A stretch of DNA of 64,000 bases from Methylacidiphilum infernorum V4 (lineage in GTDB: Bacteria > Verrucomicrobiota > Verrucomicrobiia > Methylacidiphilales > Methylacidiphilaceae), in assembly GCF_000019665.1 (NCBI RefSeq), contig NC_010794.1:248001-312000 (forward strand). The letters run 5' to 3'. Every line of letters starts with the position of its first letter. Position 1 is the stretch's first letter. The notes under the pieces were generated by a model. It saw nothing but the letters and a program-made list of their open reading frames with translations, was not told the origin of the DNA and did no database searches. Positions 1-9,319 of the stretch are shown here, one piece after another. The position numbers were made by a program, and so were the translations under genes.

Positions 1-37
1 TATTTCCAACGATCGGCTGAAGGTTTTTCCTTGTAAG

Positions 38-490
38 TTAATGTTCTGCATCGGGTTGGGTGGCGAGTAAAACGGAAAGGTTTTGAGCCAAGAAAAGATT
101 GGTCAGTTCTATAATACAGGCTTGGGGGACTTCTTTGTCGGCCTTGATAATAACCATCTGGTTTGGATGCTGGGATGCAAGAAGAGGGATCATTTTTTTT
201 AACTCATCAAGGCTGACCTCTTGATCGTTGATGTAGAAAAGAGCAGCTCTTTTCGTTGCCGTGTTTGAGGGAAATTCATTTTTTTCCGGTTCAAGAAAAA
301 CAGAAACAATCAAGTTACTTAAAGGAACACTTATTCCAAAAGGACTTTTAGGTAATTCGACAACGATGCCCGGTAAAGTAATAAAAGAAGAACCAACCAA
401 GAAGAAAAAAAGGAGCAAAAGCACGACATTAACAAGAGGCACAAAGTTAATTGTGCCTGTCATAAGGTTCAGTCTTGGGCGTAATTTCAT
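38..490 (-). CDS. ExbD/TolR-family protein with Asn in place of the channel Asp
   Basis: This 150-residue protein has the ExbD/TolR layout: a short basic N-terminus, one membrane helix (about residues 14-36) and a periplasmic domain that ends near the stop. ExbD and TolR form a proton-driven inner-membrane motor with ExbB/TolQ. The helix starts with the family pattern FVPLVNVVLLLLFFF. The position normally held by the essential membrane aspartate is Asn21, encoded AAT. The gene overlaps the end of the upstream ExbB-like gene by 44 bases, so the two are almost certainly co-translated. The family is clear, but proton coupling is doubtful because of the substitution. Confidence 0.85.
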   Translation of the reverse strand: MKLRPRLNLMTGTINFVPLVNVVLLLLFFFLVGSSFITLPGIVVELPKSPFGISVPLSNLIVSVFLEPEKNEFPSNTATKRAALFYINDQEVSLDELKKMIPLLASQHPNQMVIIKADKEVPQACIIELTNLFLAQNLSVLLATQPDAEH

Positions 491-1217
491 GGGCTTGGTC
501 TTCTTCTTCCAAAACTTGGTTGTTTTGCCATCGGTATTCTATGATAGCGTGAATCAGTTCTGTGGAAACTCTTTCAATGTCTCCAAGAATAGCCGAAAGC
601 CGGGTAATCAAAAAATTATATGCAATTTGGGTGGGGATGGCAACGGATATCCCCGCAGCGGTACTCACCAAAGCCATCCATATCCCGGACGCCAAATCGG
701 TTACCGATACCGCTCCTGAGGCCCTGTTCATTGCTAGGAAAGCCTCGATCATTCCATTGACCGTTCCCAGTAAACCGAGTAGGGGGCTGATCGATGCAAT
801 AGTTGAAAGAATAGGAAGGTGGGCTTCAAGCCGAGGGATTTCAAGTTGGGCTGCATTTTGAGCCGCTTCCCTCAATTCTGATAAGGGAAGATAATGAAAT
901 AGAAGGATTTGTCGTATAACTCTCCCCACAGGACCATGAAAAGAAGAAGATCTCAGGAGAGCCTCATCGAAATTGCCTTTAAAGATCAAGTTTTTAATCC
1001 CAGGTAGCGTTTCTTCAACAGCTAGCTCCGATTTCCGGTAGGTAACAAGCCTTTCAAAAAATACGGCTAGGGCTAAAATGCTGCAAAAGAGAATCGGCCA
1101 CATGATTAGCCCCCCTTTATGGACAATGTCAAAAAGTGACATGGCCTCGGGAACGACTCGGGGATTTTGCTTCGCCGCTAAGAAAAGCTGATTATATAAG
1201 AGGAAGGCCACTTTCAT
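447..1217 (-). CDS. MotA/TolQ/ExbB proton channel family protein
   Basis: This is the ExbB/TolQ partner of the following ExbD-like gene. The ATG at 1217 is preceded by AGGAAAG at good spacing; a TTG start at 1283 would add 22 residues without a clear ribosome site. The 256-residue product has a first membrane segment in GLIMWPILFCSILALAVFF. A central cytoplasmic region follows, then two further segments around LPILSTIASISPLLGLLGTV and ALVSTAAGISVAIPTQIAYN, which match the conserved TolQ/ExbB pore helices. It should sit in the inner membrane and form the pentameric part of an energy-transducing complex. No TonB or TolA gene is visible nearby, so the substrate system is unknown. Confidence 0.88.
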   Translation of the reverse strand: MKVAFLLYNQLFLAAKQNPRVVPEAMSLFDIVHKGGLIMWPILFCSILALAVFFERLVTYRKSELAVEETLPGIKNLIFKGNFDEALLRSSSFHGPVGRVIRQILLFHYLPLSELREAAQNAAQLEIPRLEAHLPILSTIASISPLLGLLGTVNGMIEAFLAMNRASGAVSVTDLASGIWMALVSTAAGISVAIPTQIAYNFLITRLSAILGDIERVSTELIHAIIEYRWQNNQVLEEEDQAHEITPKTEPYDRHN

Positions 1218-1332
1218 CGTCTTTCCTAAGGCTGTTTTTATTATTGGAGTTTGTCGTTGCCTTTGTGCATTGCGGTGCCTCAAGTTTTAAAAAAAGCAGC
1301 GGATTAAAAAGATCGTAGTCCATACCCGGTGG

Positions 1333-1857
1333 TTACCAAATAAAAGATTTGACTTGAGCTACAATAGTATTATTTCTCAAAACGGAAAATCTCCAGGCAA
1401 AAACGGTGCCGTTGGTAAAGTAAGTATCCCCAATGACTTTAAAAATCGAATCGATCGCTCCATGAGCCTTAGGATAATAAATGGATTGGGACCATGTTTG
1501 TTCTTTAGTGTTCAGTTGCCTGAATTCAAATCGAGCAGTGAGCGGTTCTGCTTGTCCTCCTTTTTTCCATGCAATGATATAAATTTGGCCTGATCGAGCC
1601 CGAAAGTCCGAAGGGACGATCGCCCCCCAATTCCAATAGGCTCTTTCATATATCAAGGATTGCAACCCACCAGCCTTGAGTTTTTTATCGTTGAGAATTT
1701 CCAGCACCTTGATTATTTTAATTTTTTTATCTGGAATATAGGGCTCTTGCCCGTTCTTGGGATCGTTTTCCGGCTCTCCAAGGGAACGAGGGGTATATAC
1801 AACGAAAGAAAAAAGCAGAAGAAAAAAGAAATATTTTATGAAGCTTGAAAAAGACAT
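1333..1857 (-). CDS. exported protein of unknown function
   Basis: The 174-residue product opens with a hydrophobic signal-like stretch (FIKYFFFLLLFSFVVYT), a probable cleavage region near LGEPEN, and then a soluble domain. No family is recognised. The C-terminal half is rich in aromatic residues and beta-like segments (IYIIAW, RFEFRQL, VFAWRFSVLRNN), suggesting a small beta-rich periplasmic domain. It lies between rsmI and the exbB/exbD pair on the same strand. A functional link to the ExbB/ExbD complex is possible but unproven. Confidence 0.7.
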   Translation of the reverse strand: MSFSSFIKYFFFLLLFSFVVYTPRSLGEPENDPKNGQEPYIPDKKIKIIKVLEILNDKKLKAGGLQSLIYERAYWNWGAIVPSDFRARSGQIYIIAWKKGGQAEPLTARFEFRQLNTKEQTWSQSIYYPKAHGAIDSIFKVIGDTYFTNGTVFAWRFSVLRNNTIVAQVKSFIW

Positions 1858-1894
1858 AAGAACAATAAATTCGATATTAAAGTCAATATAATTT

Positions 1895-2725
1895 TTATGT
1901 TATCTCGTTCAGGGTGTCTGTCGATAATTTTTGTGCTTTTTCTTTGGTATACCCATAGCCATCGACAACGATACAGAACTCACCCTTTATTTTTATTTCT
2001 TGAAGCTGGGCTAGCAGTTCCTTCGGTTTTCCCCTAAGAACTTCTTCAAACTTTTTTGTCATTTCTTTGGCAAGACAAAGAAGGCAGTCGGGAATAGTTC
2101 CACAGGCATCATCCAAGGAAGAAAGAAGCCGGTGAGGAGATTCAAAATAAACTGAACTATAGGGCCTTGTAGCCGCCTCTCTCCATTCGGATTTTCTTGC
2201 TTTTGATTTTATCGGAAGAAACCCACCGAAATAGAAGGGAGTTGTTCGAAATCCCGATAGGACAAGAGCCTGTAAGACAGCCGAAGGTCCTGGAACGACT
2301 TCAAAAGGAATCTGTTTTTCGATGCATTTTTTTATCAGCCGCTCTCCAGGGTCCGAAATGCAGGGCATGCCCGCCTCGGATACAAGGGCTATATTTTTCC
2401 CTTTCAGAAGAGATTCGATAAGCTTTAAGGCTTTTTTCTCTTCGTTTATCTTATTATAAGTAAAAAGAGGTCTTTTGATTTCCCATTTTTGGAAGAGAAT
2501 AAGGGTTTTTCGGGTGTCTTCGGAAGCAACGATATCGACTTCTTTAAGTATTTTTATTGCCTTATAAGTGATGTCCTCAAGGTTTCCTATGGGGGTACCT
2601 ACTACAAAAAGCCTCCCCACAGTCTTATTAATATTCTTGATAGTCTCGATCATTGGCGATGCCGTTTTTATAGACCCTTCAGTTTTGTAATATAATAGAA
2701 AACGAACGACTATTCTTACACTCAT
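1895..2725 (-). CDS. rsmI: 16S rRNA (cytidine-1402 2'-O) methyltransferase RsmI
   Basis: The protein carries the RsmI signature: GRLFVVGTPIGNLEDITYKA, then EDTRKT, then VSEAGMPCISDPGERL and VPGPSAVLQALVLSGF. RsmI uses S-adenosylmethionine to 2'-O-methylate C1402 in the ribosomal P site, together with RsmH. The family-homologous part begins near residue 37. The ATG at 2725 has AGGA upstream, while an ATG at 2653 would give a more typical length with a poorer ribosome site, so the start is uncertain. The C-terminal domain is shorter than in E. coli but the catalytic part is complete. Confidence 0.93.
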   Translation of the reverse strand: MSVRIVVRFLLYYKTEGSIKTASPMIETIKNINKTVGRLFVVGTPIGNLEDITYKAIKILKEVDIVASEDTRKTLILFQKWEIKRPLFTYNKINEEKKALKLIESLLKGKNIALVSEAGMPCISDPGERLIKKCIEKQIPFEVVPGPSAVLQALVLSGFRTTPFYFGGFLPIKSKARKSEWREAATRPYSSVYFESPHRLLSSLDDACGTIPDCLLCLAKEMTKKFEEVLRGKPKELLAQLQEIKIKGEFCIVVDGYGYTKEKAQKLSTDTLNEIT

Positions 2726-2819
2726 TTGTTCCTGGTTTTTTATTTAGCGGTGCCCGAGAAAAAGAATAAAAAATAGTTTTTTGATCTATTATTTTTGTTT
2801 ATTTTTTTAGCTGAAAAGA

Positions 2820-2901
2820 GGGCTTGTGGCGGAATTGGCAGACGCGCTAGACTTAGGATCTAGTGGGTAACACCGTGCGGGTTCAAATCCCGCCAAGCCC
2901 A
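2820..2901 (+). tRNA. tRNA-Leu (anticodon UAG)
   Basis: The acceptor arms GGGCTTG (2820-2826) and CAAGCCC (2894-2900) pair perfectly and are followed by discriminator A. The anticodon stem CTAGA/TCTAG encloses the loop CTTAGGA, giving anticodon TAG, which reads CUA/CUN leucine codons. The T-arm shows GGTTCAAATCC. The long variable region expected for a class II tRNA is present but short. The 3' CCA is not encoded. The gene stands alone between rsmI (opposite strand) and a methyltransferase gene. Confidence 0.96.
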
Positions 2902-3240
2902 AGAGGCTTCCTAGCGGTTAAAAAAGGAGAAAGAGGGGGCATGCTGTTCGAGAGTACCCCATGATGGCCGCATGGAGCGGTTTGGAGTTTTGTAGCCAAA
3001 TTATCCAGTAGCCGTTGAAGGTTGTTTTTTATTCTTTCAAGTCCATATTCTTGCCACCGGAAGAAAGTAAGCAGACTTAAAAAGAGCGTTTTTAGAAGCG
3101 TTCTTTATTCCCATCTCGGTTGACTCCTTTTTTTAAGCCTCCTTCGACATTATCAAAAAAAGCTGTAAAGGGGAAATCCACTAAAAAGCCATTTTGAGAA
3201 GCACTTGACGCTTCGGATGGGTTTTGTTCTATTGTCTTTA
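2902..3240. other. intergenic stretch without recognised features
   Basis: About 340 bases lie between tRNA-Leu and the methyltransferase start. No convincing coding frame, clear terminator hairpin or repeat was seen. It probably holds the promoter of the downstream gene, but no strong -35/-10 pair stands out. Confidence 0.5.
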
Positions 3241-4035
3241 ATGAGCGAAAATGAAGCGGATTATATTGAGATACAAAAGCGTTCTCAACAGCATTTTTCA
3301 TCTTGTGCGTCTTTCTACCAGAAAGGACATATCCTGACCAATATTGAAGATTTAGAAAAGACATTTGAGGATATCCCCCTTCAGAAAGGAATGAAAGCCC
3401 TGGATGTGGCTACGGGAAATGGTTACACGGCTTTTTTTCTTGCCAGGCAGGGTGTTGAAGTAACCGCCTGTGATATCACGGAAAAAATGTTCGAAGGAGC
3501 AAGGAAAATAGCGGATGAAGAAGGCCTGCCCATCCGGTTTTGCATTCATAGCGCAGAAAAACTTCCTTATCCCGACCGTTGTTTTGATTTAGTGACTTGT
3601 AGGTATGCAGCCCACCATTTTGCCGATCAGGAAGCATTCGTTCGTGAATCTTCAAGGGTTCTTAAAAAAGATGGACTTTTTGTACTCATCGATGGAACCG
3701 TTCCCAACGGGGAACAGCAAGCCTATGATTGGTTGGATAAAGTCGAAAAATTAAGAGATTATAGCCATGTGGGATATAGATTTGAAAGTGAATGGAAAGA
3801 GTATTGCCTTCAATCAGGACTGACGCCCTTAAAGAGTTTATTTATTCCTTTTAAACAGGATGATATTGAGTGGTATTTTCAATCGGGAGGAACGCCTAAG
3901 GATAATCAGGAAAAAATCTATCAGATGGTCAAAGATGCCCCCCAAGATGCCAAAAGAGTCTTGAAAATCGGTTGGGAAGAGGGCAGGCCGGTATGGTGGT
4001 GGATTAAATTGTGCTTGGTGGCTCGAAAGGGCTAA
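3241..4035 (+). CDS. class I SAM-dependent methyltransferase (UbiE/Methyltransf_11 type)
   Basis: The product shows the class I SAM-binding motif I (ALDVATGNGYTAFFLA), the acidic end of the second strand (VTACDIT), motif II (CFDLVTCRYAAHHF) and post-motif SRVLKKDGLFVLIDG. This matches small-molecule methyltransferases of the UbiE-like superfamily, about 264 residues long. The ATG at 3241 gives the usual N-terminus; upstream TTG and ATG codons at 3205 and 3217 are in frame, and no start has a strong ribosome site. The substrate cannot be inferred. Its stop lies only 5 bases from the end of the convergent AsmA-like gene. Confidence 0.85.
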   Translation: MSENEADYIEIQKRSQQHFSSCASFYQKGHILTNIEDLEKTFEDIPLQKGMKALDVATGNGYTAFFLARQGVEVTACDITEKMFEGARKIADEEGLPIRFCIHSAEKLPYPDRCFDLVTCRYAAHHFADQEAFVRESSRVLKKDGLFVLIDGTVPNGEQQAYDWLDKVEKLRDYSHVGYRFESEWKEYCLQSGLTPLKSLFIPFKQDDIEWYFQSGGTPKDNQEKIYQMVKDAPQDAKRVLKIGWEEGRPVWWWIKLCLVARKG

Positions 4036-4040
4036 CGAGC

Positions 4041-5405
4041 TCAAGGGAAATTAGGGAGGATGTTCCTGAAAATTCTTCCTGGAACTTGTTTTTGAATCTC
4101 TCTTTCAATCCCTCTTTGCAATATTCCCTGCACGGCATTGTTTAAACGGGGAGAAAAATCTTCGTGGATGTCGTTGAGTGTTCCTGAAAGATGGATTTCC
4201 GTCCAAAAATACCCCCCTTCTCCAGGATTAAACAATTTGCCGCCTAGCCCGGGGAGCCTGGGGATCCAATCGGCCCGAATACCCAGGAGGAGAGTTCCAC
4301 TGACCGCTTTGCCTGCCAAGGTAATCCACCCCGTCATTTTCATAGTATTTTCAGATTGCCAGTCGATATTATGCAGTTTAATGATGTTGGGTTCTAAGCT
4401 AATAGAATTATGGGCCACGGTCAGGGGTATATCTTCGAGCTGATGAAGCTTCAAAAAAGAATCAAGGCTCGTCAAAAATGAAACATGAACCAGCCTGCCT
4501 CGATCGATATACAGTTCTCCCTCTCCATGGTAAGATTTCATAAGATCGTTTGTTGCATTAATGCCTATGGTGCCCCGGAGATCTCCTCGGAGTTCATTTT
4601 TTAAGGGTTCAGTTAATATAGCTTCCAAGGGGATCTCTTTTAATGAAAGATTAAGGTGGGTATTGTGAGTGGGAACAAGCCCGATGCTTCCTTCTGTTGA
4701 TACAAGGGATCGAGGGAAGGCCTGAAGATGGAGCTTTGCTTCTGATAAATCGATAGAGGATCTACTTAAAAGAGCCTTGATTTTTTCGATTGACAATGGA
4801 GGAATCGATTGGAGCCGAGCAAAACCTTTGCTCCCGTAGATGAGCCAGTTTGCTTGTTGAGAAGAAATGTTAAGCTCAATGTCTTTGATTTCTCCTCCTC
4901 CCCCCATAGAAGGAGGCCATTTAAGATCTAGTGATTTCACATGGATCTTTTCAATGCTCAGGGCTTCTTCCTTGTTCGGTGAAGAAGCCAAGGGAATTTT
5001 TTCCGTTTTCCTTTCAGGAGGAAGTTCGGGTGTTTGCAGATCGATCGATAAATCGCCCAGATCGATGGATCGAACGATCCAGGGGTGACCCAAAATTCCT
5101 ATTGAGCTTAATTGGACAGCTATCGGTTTTATGGAGATCAACTCAATGGGCGATTCTTTGCTTCCTCTTCCCTCGTAACCTCCCGTTTCTAGGCCAAAGC
5201 CGTAAAAGCTAAAAGGCTCAAAGCGACCGGATATTCCCGTATGTTTTTCGACAACCTTGGAGGCAAAATCGGCAAAAGCTCGGCTCTTTACGATCCCATT
5301 AACCCAAAAAATAAAACCGGTAATGCTAAGAAACAGGAGAGCGAAAAAAGCCAGCAAAAGCAAAAGAAATAGACGGCCCTTTTTTCTCTTCACCTTTTTT
5401 TCCAT
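4041..5405 (-). CDS. membrane-anchored AsmA-like protein
   Basis: The 454-residue protein has a basic N-terminus, a strong membrane anchor (LFLLLLLAFFALLFLSITGF) and a long beta-rich periplasmic part. Motifs typical of AsmA/DUF748-type proteins include an early HTGISGRFEPFSF and a late FNPGEGGYFWTEIHLSGTL. Relatives form elongated, lipid-bridging structures between inner and outer membrane. AAGGAGGT lies upstream of the ATG at 5405. The family call rests on architecture and weak motifs, so a more specific name is not justified. It is followed on the other strand by the methyltransferase gene, 5 bases away. Confidence 0.6.
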   Translation of the reverse strand: MEKKVKRKKGRLFLLLLLAFFALLFLSITGFIFWVNGIVKSRAFADFASKVVEKHTGISGRFEPFSFYGFGLETGGYEGRGSKESPIELISIKPIAVQLSSIGILGHPWIVRSIDLGDLSIDLQTPELPPERKTEKIPLASSPNKEEALSIEKIHVKSLDLKWPPSMGGGGEIKDIELNISSQQANWLIYGSKGFARLQSIPPLSIEKIKALLSRSSIDLSEAKLHLQAFPRSLVSTEGSIGLVPTHNTHLNLSLKEIPLEAILTEPLKNELRGDLRGTIGINATNDLMKSYHGEGELYIDRGRLVHVSFLTSLDSFLKLHQLEDIPLTVAHNSISLEPNIIKLHNIDWQSENTMKMTGWITLAGKAVSGTLLLGIRADWIPRLPGLGGKLFNPGEGGYFWTEIHLSGTLNDIHEDFSPRLNNAVQGILQRGIEREIQKQVPGRIFRNILPNFP

Positions 5406-5446
5406 TAAAAGGATACCTCCTTGCCGGCCATAATACCCTTCATCCT

Positions 5447-7966
5447 CTATTTATACCATAAAATTTCAGGAGCTTCCGTAGGGAGAAAAGCATCGGGATG
5501 ATAGGGCCTGATTCTTGGGGTAAAATCCTCTGGGGGCCGTTGGGTATTAACCGTGAGCCTATAAATAAATCCATTTAAAGCACCGACAAGGGCTTCTCCC
5601 TTTTCCATGATATTACAAAAAGGAGCAGTTTGTTCTTTGGCATCGGCATAGAGTTCAACAACGACCCAATCGGGGGGAATTTCATCGAGGTAAACTTGGA
5701 TGCTAAAGTGTATCTGGCCTTGATCCTGGACAGCATGAAAATTGCCAAAGTGGATAGAATTCCAATGTGTAACGATCGTTTTTTTCCACCTTTCTAGTTC
5801 TCGAGCAAGTTCTCCACTTTTTGCTCTTCTCTTTTCGGCTGCATAGCAAAGAGGAATGTAATAAGCATTAGCGTATTCTCTAACCATCCGATTGGCGGAA
5901 AAAAAGGGGGTCAGTCGAGCTGCACTTTCTCTTATTTTATTGACCCATTTTTGAGGGATGCCTCTTTCATCCCTATCATAAAAAGCAGGAATGATTTCAT
6001 TTTCCAAGAGAGAATAAAGTTGGTCAGCTTCGAACGCATCCCATGCCGGATCCTCTCCATGTTCTTTCCCATCCCCGATGGCCCATCCTAATTCAGCTGA
6101 ATAGGCTTCAGCCCACCAACCATCCAACTCGGAAAGGTTTAAACCACCATTAACCACGACCTTCATCCCGCTGGTTCCACTTGCTTCCCATGGTCTTCTA
6201 GGATTATTGATCCAGAGATCGATGCCTTGAACTAGATCCAAAGCAAGCCTCATATCGTAATCTTCTACAAAAACTACGCGGTTATGCAGCTCTTTTCTTG
6301 CAACAAAAGCCGTCCACTCTCTGATCATCGCTTTTCCTACCTGGTCTTGGGGATGAGCCTTACCTGCTACTACCAGTTGCACAGGCTTGTGAGGATCGGT
6401 AAGTATTTTGACCAGCCTTTCCTTATCATGGAGGAGCAGGGTAGGTCTTTTATAAGAAGCAAACCTTCTTGCAAAGCCTATCGTAAGAACGTTGGGATCG
6501 AATAAACAGCTACATTGAGACATGATGTCGGGGTGCTTACCCATCATGGCACAGTGACAGCGGGATCTTTTCCTCAAAGCAAGGATAAGATTGAGCCGAT
6601 TCTTTTTTCGCCATTCCAAAAGGGCACAGTCAGTTGCTGAGCGGAATTTTTCTTCTAATTTTTCGGTGGGTTGCCTCCACAGATCCTTGCCGCATATGCT
6701 GGCCCAAAGCTCATCGGTTTCTTGGGAATGCCAAGTGGCAACATGGACCCCGTTAGTCACCGATCCGATCGGTATTTGCCATGTTGGCCAGCGGGGAAAT
6801 AATCCCCGGAAGATAGTTTGACTGACTTTCTCGTGGAGTTTGCTTACCCCGTTTGTAGCTGCTGATCCCCTTAAGGCAAGATAAGCCATGTTGAAGGGTT
6901 CCTCCTTGCTCCTGTCCAGTTGCCCTAGGGCTAAAAGCTCTTCGGGGGCTATTTTGACATCCTGGCAAAAATCAAAAAAGTATTTTAAAAACAAGGAAGG
7001 GGCAAAGCGATCAAATCCGGCTTCAACCGGGGTATGGGTAGTAAAAATATTGCCCGAGCGTGTTGCCCAGAGCGCAGTCCAAAAAGAGGGCAAAGCCATT
7101 TGTTGCATGTAATCTTTAGCTCTTTCCAAGATGGCAAAGGCGGCATGACCTTCGTTGAGATGACAAATGCTGCATTCTATCCCCAACTTGGAAAGAAGTT
7201 TCCAGCCTCCTCTACCAAGGACAATTTCTTGCAAGAGGCGCATTTCGTTATCCCCGCCATAAAGAGTGCCGGTTATGGCTCTGTCCGATGGCATGTTTGC
7301 CGGATCATTACTGTCAAGAAGATAAAGAAAAACCCTACCCACAGTAACGTACCAGGGACGTAGGATGAGATTTCTTCCCGGCAGGGGAACCTCTATAGAA
7401 ATCCATTCTCCCGAATCATCCCTCAAGGGGAACACGGGCAGGAGCGCAGGATCGTTATAAGGATAAAATTCAACTTGTTCACCTTTGGAATCGATAAGCT
7501 GGCGAAAATAGCCTTGTTGATACAACAGCCCGATGCCCACGACAGGCAGTCCAAGATCACTGGCCGCTTTGAGATAATCTCCTGCTAGGATCCCCAGTCC
7601 TCCTGAATAGATGGGAAGCTCTTCTCCAAGTCCAAACTCCATGCTGAAATAAGCGATATGCCCTTTGAAATAGGGAAAGTTTTCTTCAAACCATGTTTTT
7701 TGTTCGAAATACCTTTTTCTTTCTTCCAACTGGCATTTAAAGAGGCCTTGGAATTCAGGATCTTGACTAAGAGCCTTTATTTTTTCTTTAGATAATCTTT
7801 CAAGAATAAACCAGGGATTGCTTGTAGATTCCCAAAGCAAGGGATCTATTTTTCTCCAAAGCCTTCTCGATCCAGAAACCGTATGCCATAACATGTCTGA
7901 AGCAAGGTCTTCTAAACCTTTCAATTCTTCAGGGATTTCAGGAAAAAGATAACGGGGGGATATCAT
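5447..7966 (-). CDS. glgP: alpha-glucan (glycogen/starch) phosphorylase
   Basis: This 839-residue protein is a GT35 phosphorylase of the short bacterial/archaeal alpha-glucan phosphorylase type. It releases glucose-1-phosphate from glycogen-like polymers. Diagnostic segments are YFSMEFGLGEELPIYSGGLGILAGDYLKAA in the N-terminal half, HLNEGHAAF, the phosphate/PLP region TIGFARRFASYKRP, and the PLP-lysine region ASGTSGMKVVVNGGLNLSELDGWW near the C-terminal third. The frame is intact and of family length. It is transcribed away from the ChaA-type gene, with about 150 bases between the two starts for both promoters. Confidence 0.95.
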   Translation of the reverse strand: MISPRYLFPEIPEELKGLEDLASDMLWHTVSGSRRLWRKIDPLLWESTSNPWFILERLSKEKIKALSQDPEFQGLFKCQLEERKRYFEQKTWFEENFPYFKGHIAYFSMEFGLGEELPIYSGGLGILAGDYLKAASDLGLPVVGIGLLYQQGYFRQLIDSKGEQVEFYPYNDPALLPVFPLRDDSGEWISIEVPLPGRNLILRPWYVTVGRVFLYLLDSNDPANMPSDRAITGTLYGGDNEMRLLQEIVLGRGGWKLLSKLGIECSICHLNEGHAAFAILERAKDYMQQMALPSFWTALWATRSGNIFTTHTPVEAGFDRFAPSLFLKYFFDFCQDVKIAPEELLALGQLDRSKEEPFNMAYLALRGSAATNGVSKLHEKVSQTIFRGLFPRWPTWQIPIGSVTNGVHVATWHSQETDELWASICGKDLWRQPTEKLEEKFRSATDCALLEWRKKNRLNLILALRKRSRCHCAMMGKHPDIMSQCSCLFDPNVLTIGFARRFASYKRPTLLLHDKERLVKILTDPHKPVQLVVAGKAHPQDQVGKAMIREWTAFVARKELHNRVVFVEDYDMRLALDLVQGIDLWINNPRRPWEASGTSGMKVVVNGGLNLSELDGWWAEAYSAELGWAIGDGKEHGEDPAWDAFEADQLYSLLENEIIPAFYDRDERGIPQKWVNKIRESAARLTPFFSANRMVREYANAYYIPLCYAAEKRRAKSGELARELERWKKTIVTHWNSIHFGNFHAVQDQGQIHFSIQVYLDEIPPDWVVVELYADAKEQTAPFCNIMEKGEALVGALNGFIYRLTVNTQRPPEDFTPRIRPYHPDAFLPTEAPEILWYK

Positions 7967-8116
7967 GGACGCACTCCTCTGTTAATCAAACAACGGGTTA
8001 TTAGGAGAAAAAACATGAGGGAAAAATTTGGTTTAATTTTCTTGTTTGTTCCTTTAGATAAAACTGGTGAAAATCGGTAAGGTTGCGTTTTGAAAAAATG
8101 AAAAGGCAGAAAACAA

Positions 8117-9262
8117 ATGGAGTTTTTAAGAAAAAAATTATCATTCTCAAGAAGGGCGAAAGAAAAAAGCTATCTTTTGTTTTTCCTCTCTCACAAGTCC
8201 CTCTTTTTTTCTCTTTTTTCTTTTATATTGTTTGTCTTTTTGCAAGAACAGTTCCATAAAATTGAAGGGTTTGGGGAATTTTTCACCGGTTTTCTTTGGT
8301 TCTTTAGTCTTGTTTTAACCAACGCGTTTGTGTCGGTTAAGCATGCGGAAAAGCTTGCCGATCACTATGGCGAGCCTTATGGATCCTTGATTCTTACCTT
8401 TGCTGCTACCGCCATAGAGTTTTCCTCCATTTGGGACATTATGTCTTCGGGAGAGAAAAACTTAACTTTTCCCAGGGACACGGTCTATTCCATCATCATG
8501 ATTGTTCTGGGAGGAATGGTTGGCACTACTTTACTGGTAGGGGGGATCTATCACAAGGAACAGAAGATTAACCTGGAGGGGGCAAAAGCTTTCCTCAGCG
8601 TTATTGTTCCCATGGCCGTATTGATTTTGATCCTTCCCAATTTTACCCGTTCCAGCCCGGGCCCGACATTTTCGAGATTTCAGACTCTTTTCTATTTGTT
8701 TGCTTGCGTTTTTCTTTATCTTCTTTTCCTGGTTGTCCAAACAATAAGCCATAGGAGATATTTTTTTCTGGATGATGGAGACGATCTAGAGCAAGCGGTT
8801 CATCGAGAAAAGATCGTTCCCTTTCATCATGGATTGATGCTGATCGTTTCTCTATTATTTGTTGTGTTCTTCGCCGAAAAGTTATCGATCGCGATTAATT
8901 TCGGGATAGAAAAATTAAAAATTCCCAAAGTCGTTGGGGGTTTTATTGTCGCCTTACTGGTGCTACTTCCTGAATCGATGTCGGCGATTAACGCCGCTAT
9001 TCATAATAGCCTGCAAAGATCGATGAATATTCTTTTAGGCTCGGTGTGTGCGACCATTGGTTTAACCCTTCCCTTGCTGCTGAGCATAAGTCTTTTGAAA
9101 AACGATACGATATTGCTTGGCCTTGGGCAGGTGGAAGCTACCCTTCTTGTATTAACTCTTCTCCTGTGCCAGATAACCTTCTCTGGAGCCAAAACGAATA
9201 TTTTGCAGGGCGCTGCCCATCTGCTCCTCTTTTTTTCTTACCTTATCATGATGTTTGATTAA
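8117..9262 (+). CDS. chaA: ChaA-type calcium/sodium:proton antiporter
   Basis: The 381-residue membrane protein has about 11 hydrophobic segments and the two inverted alpha repeats of the CaCA superfamily. The first repeat reads GEPYGSLILTFAATAIEFS and the second LLPESMSAINAAIHNS followed by NILLGSVCATIGLTLPLLL. Both match ChaA, which exports Ca2+ or Na+ in exchange for protons. The acidic residues of both repeats (Glu in AIEFS and LPES) are kept. Whether it serves calcium or sodium tolerance cannot be told from sequence. It is a single gene, divergent from glgP and convergent with metE. Confidence 0.88.
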   Translation: MEFLRKKLSFSRRAKEKSYLLFFLSHKSLFFSLFSFILFVFLQEQFHKIEGFGEFFTGFLWFFSLVLTNAFVSVKHAEKLADHYGEPYGSLILTFAATAIEFSSIWDIMSSGEKNLTFPRDTVYSIIMIVLGGMVGTTLLVGGIYHKEQKINLEGAKAFLSVIVPMAVLILILPNFTRSSPGPTFSRFQTLFYLFACVFLYLLFLVVQTISHRRYFFLDDGDDLEQAVHREKIVPFHHGLMLIVSLLFVVFFAEKLSIAINFGIEKLKIPKVVGGFIVALLVLLPESMSAINAAIHNSLQRSMNILLGSVCATIGLTLPLLLSISLLKNDTILLGLGQVEATLLVLTLLLCQITFSGAKTNILQGAAHLLLFFSYLIMMFD

Positions 9263-9319
9263 GCATAAGGAAATGATAAAGATCGTTGGGAGCAAAAAAT
9301 CCCATGTGGATTAAGTTTC

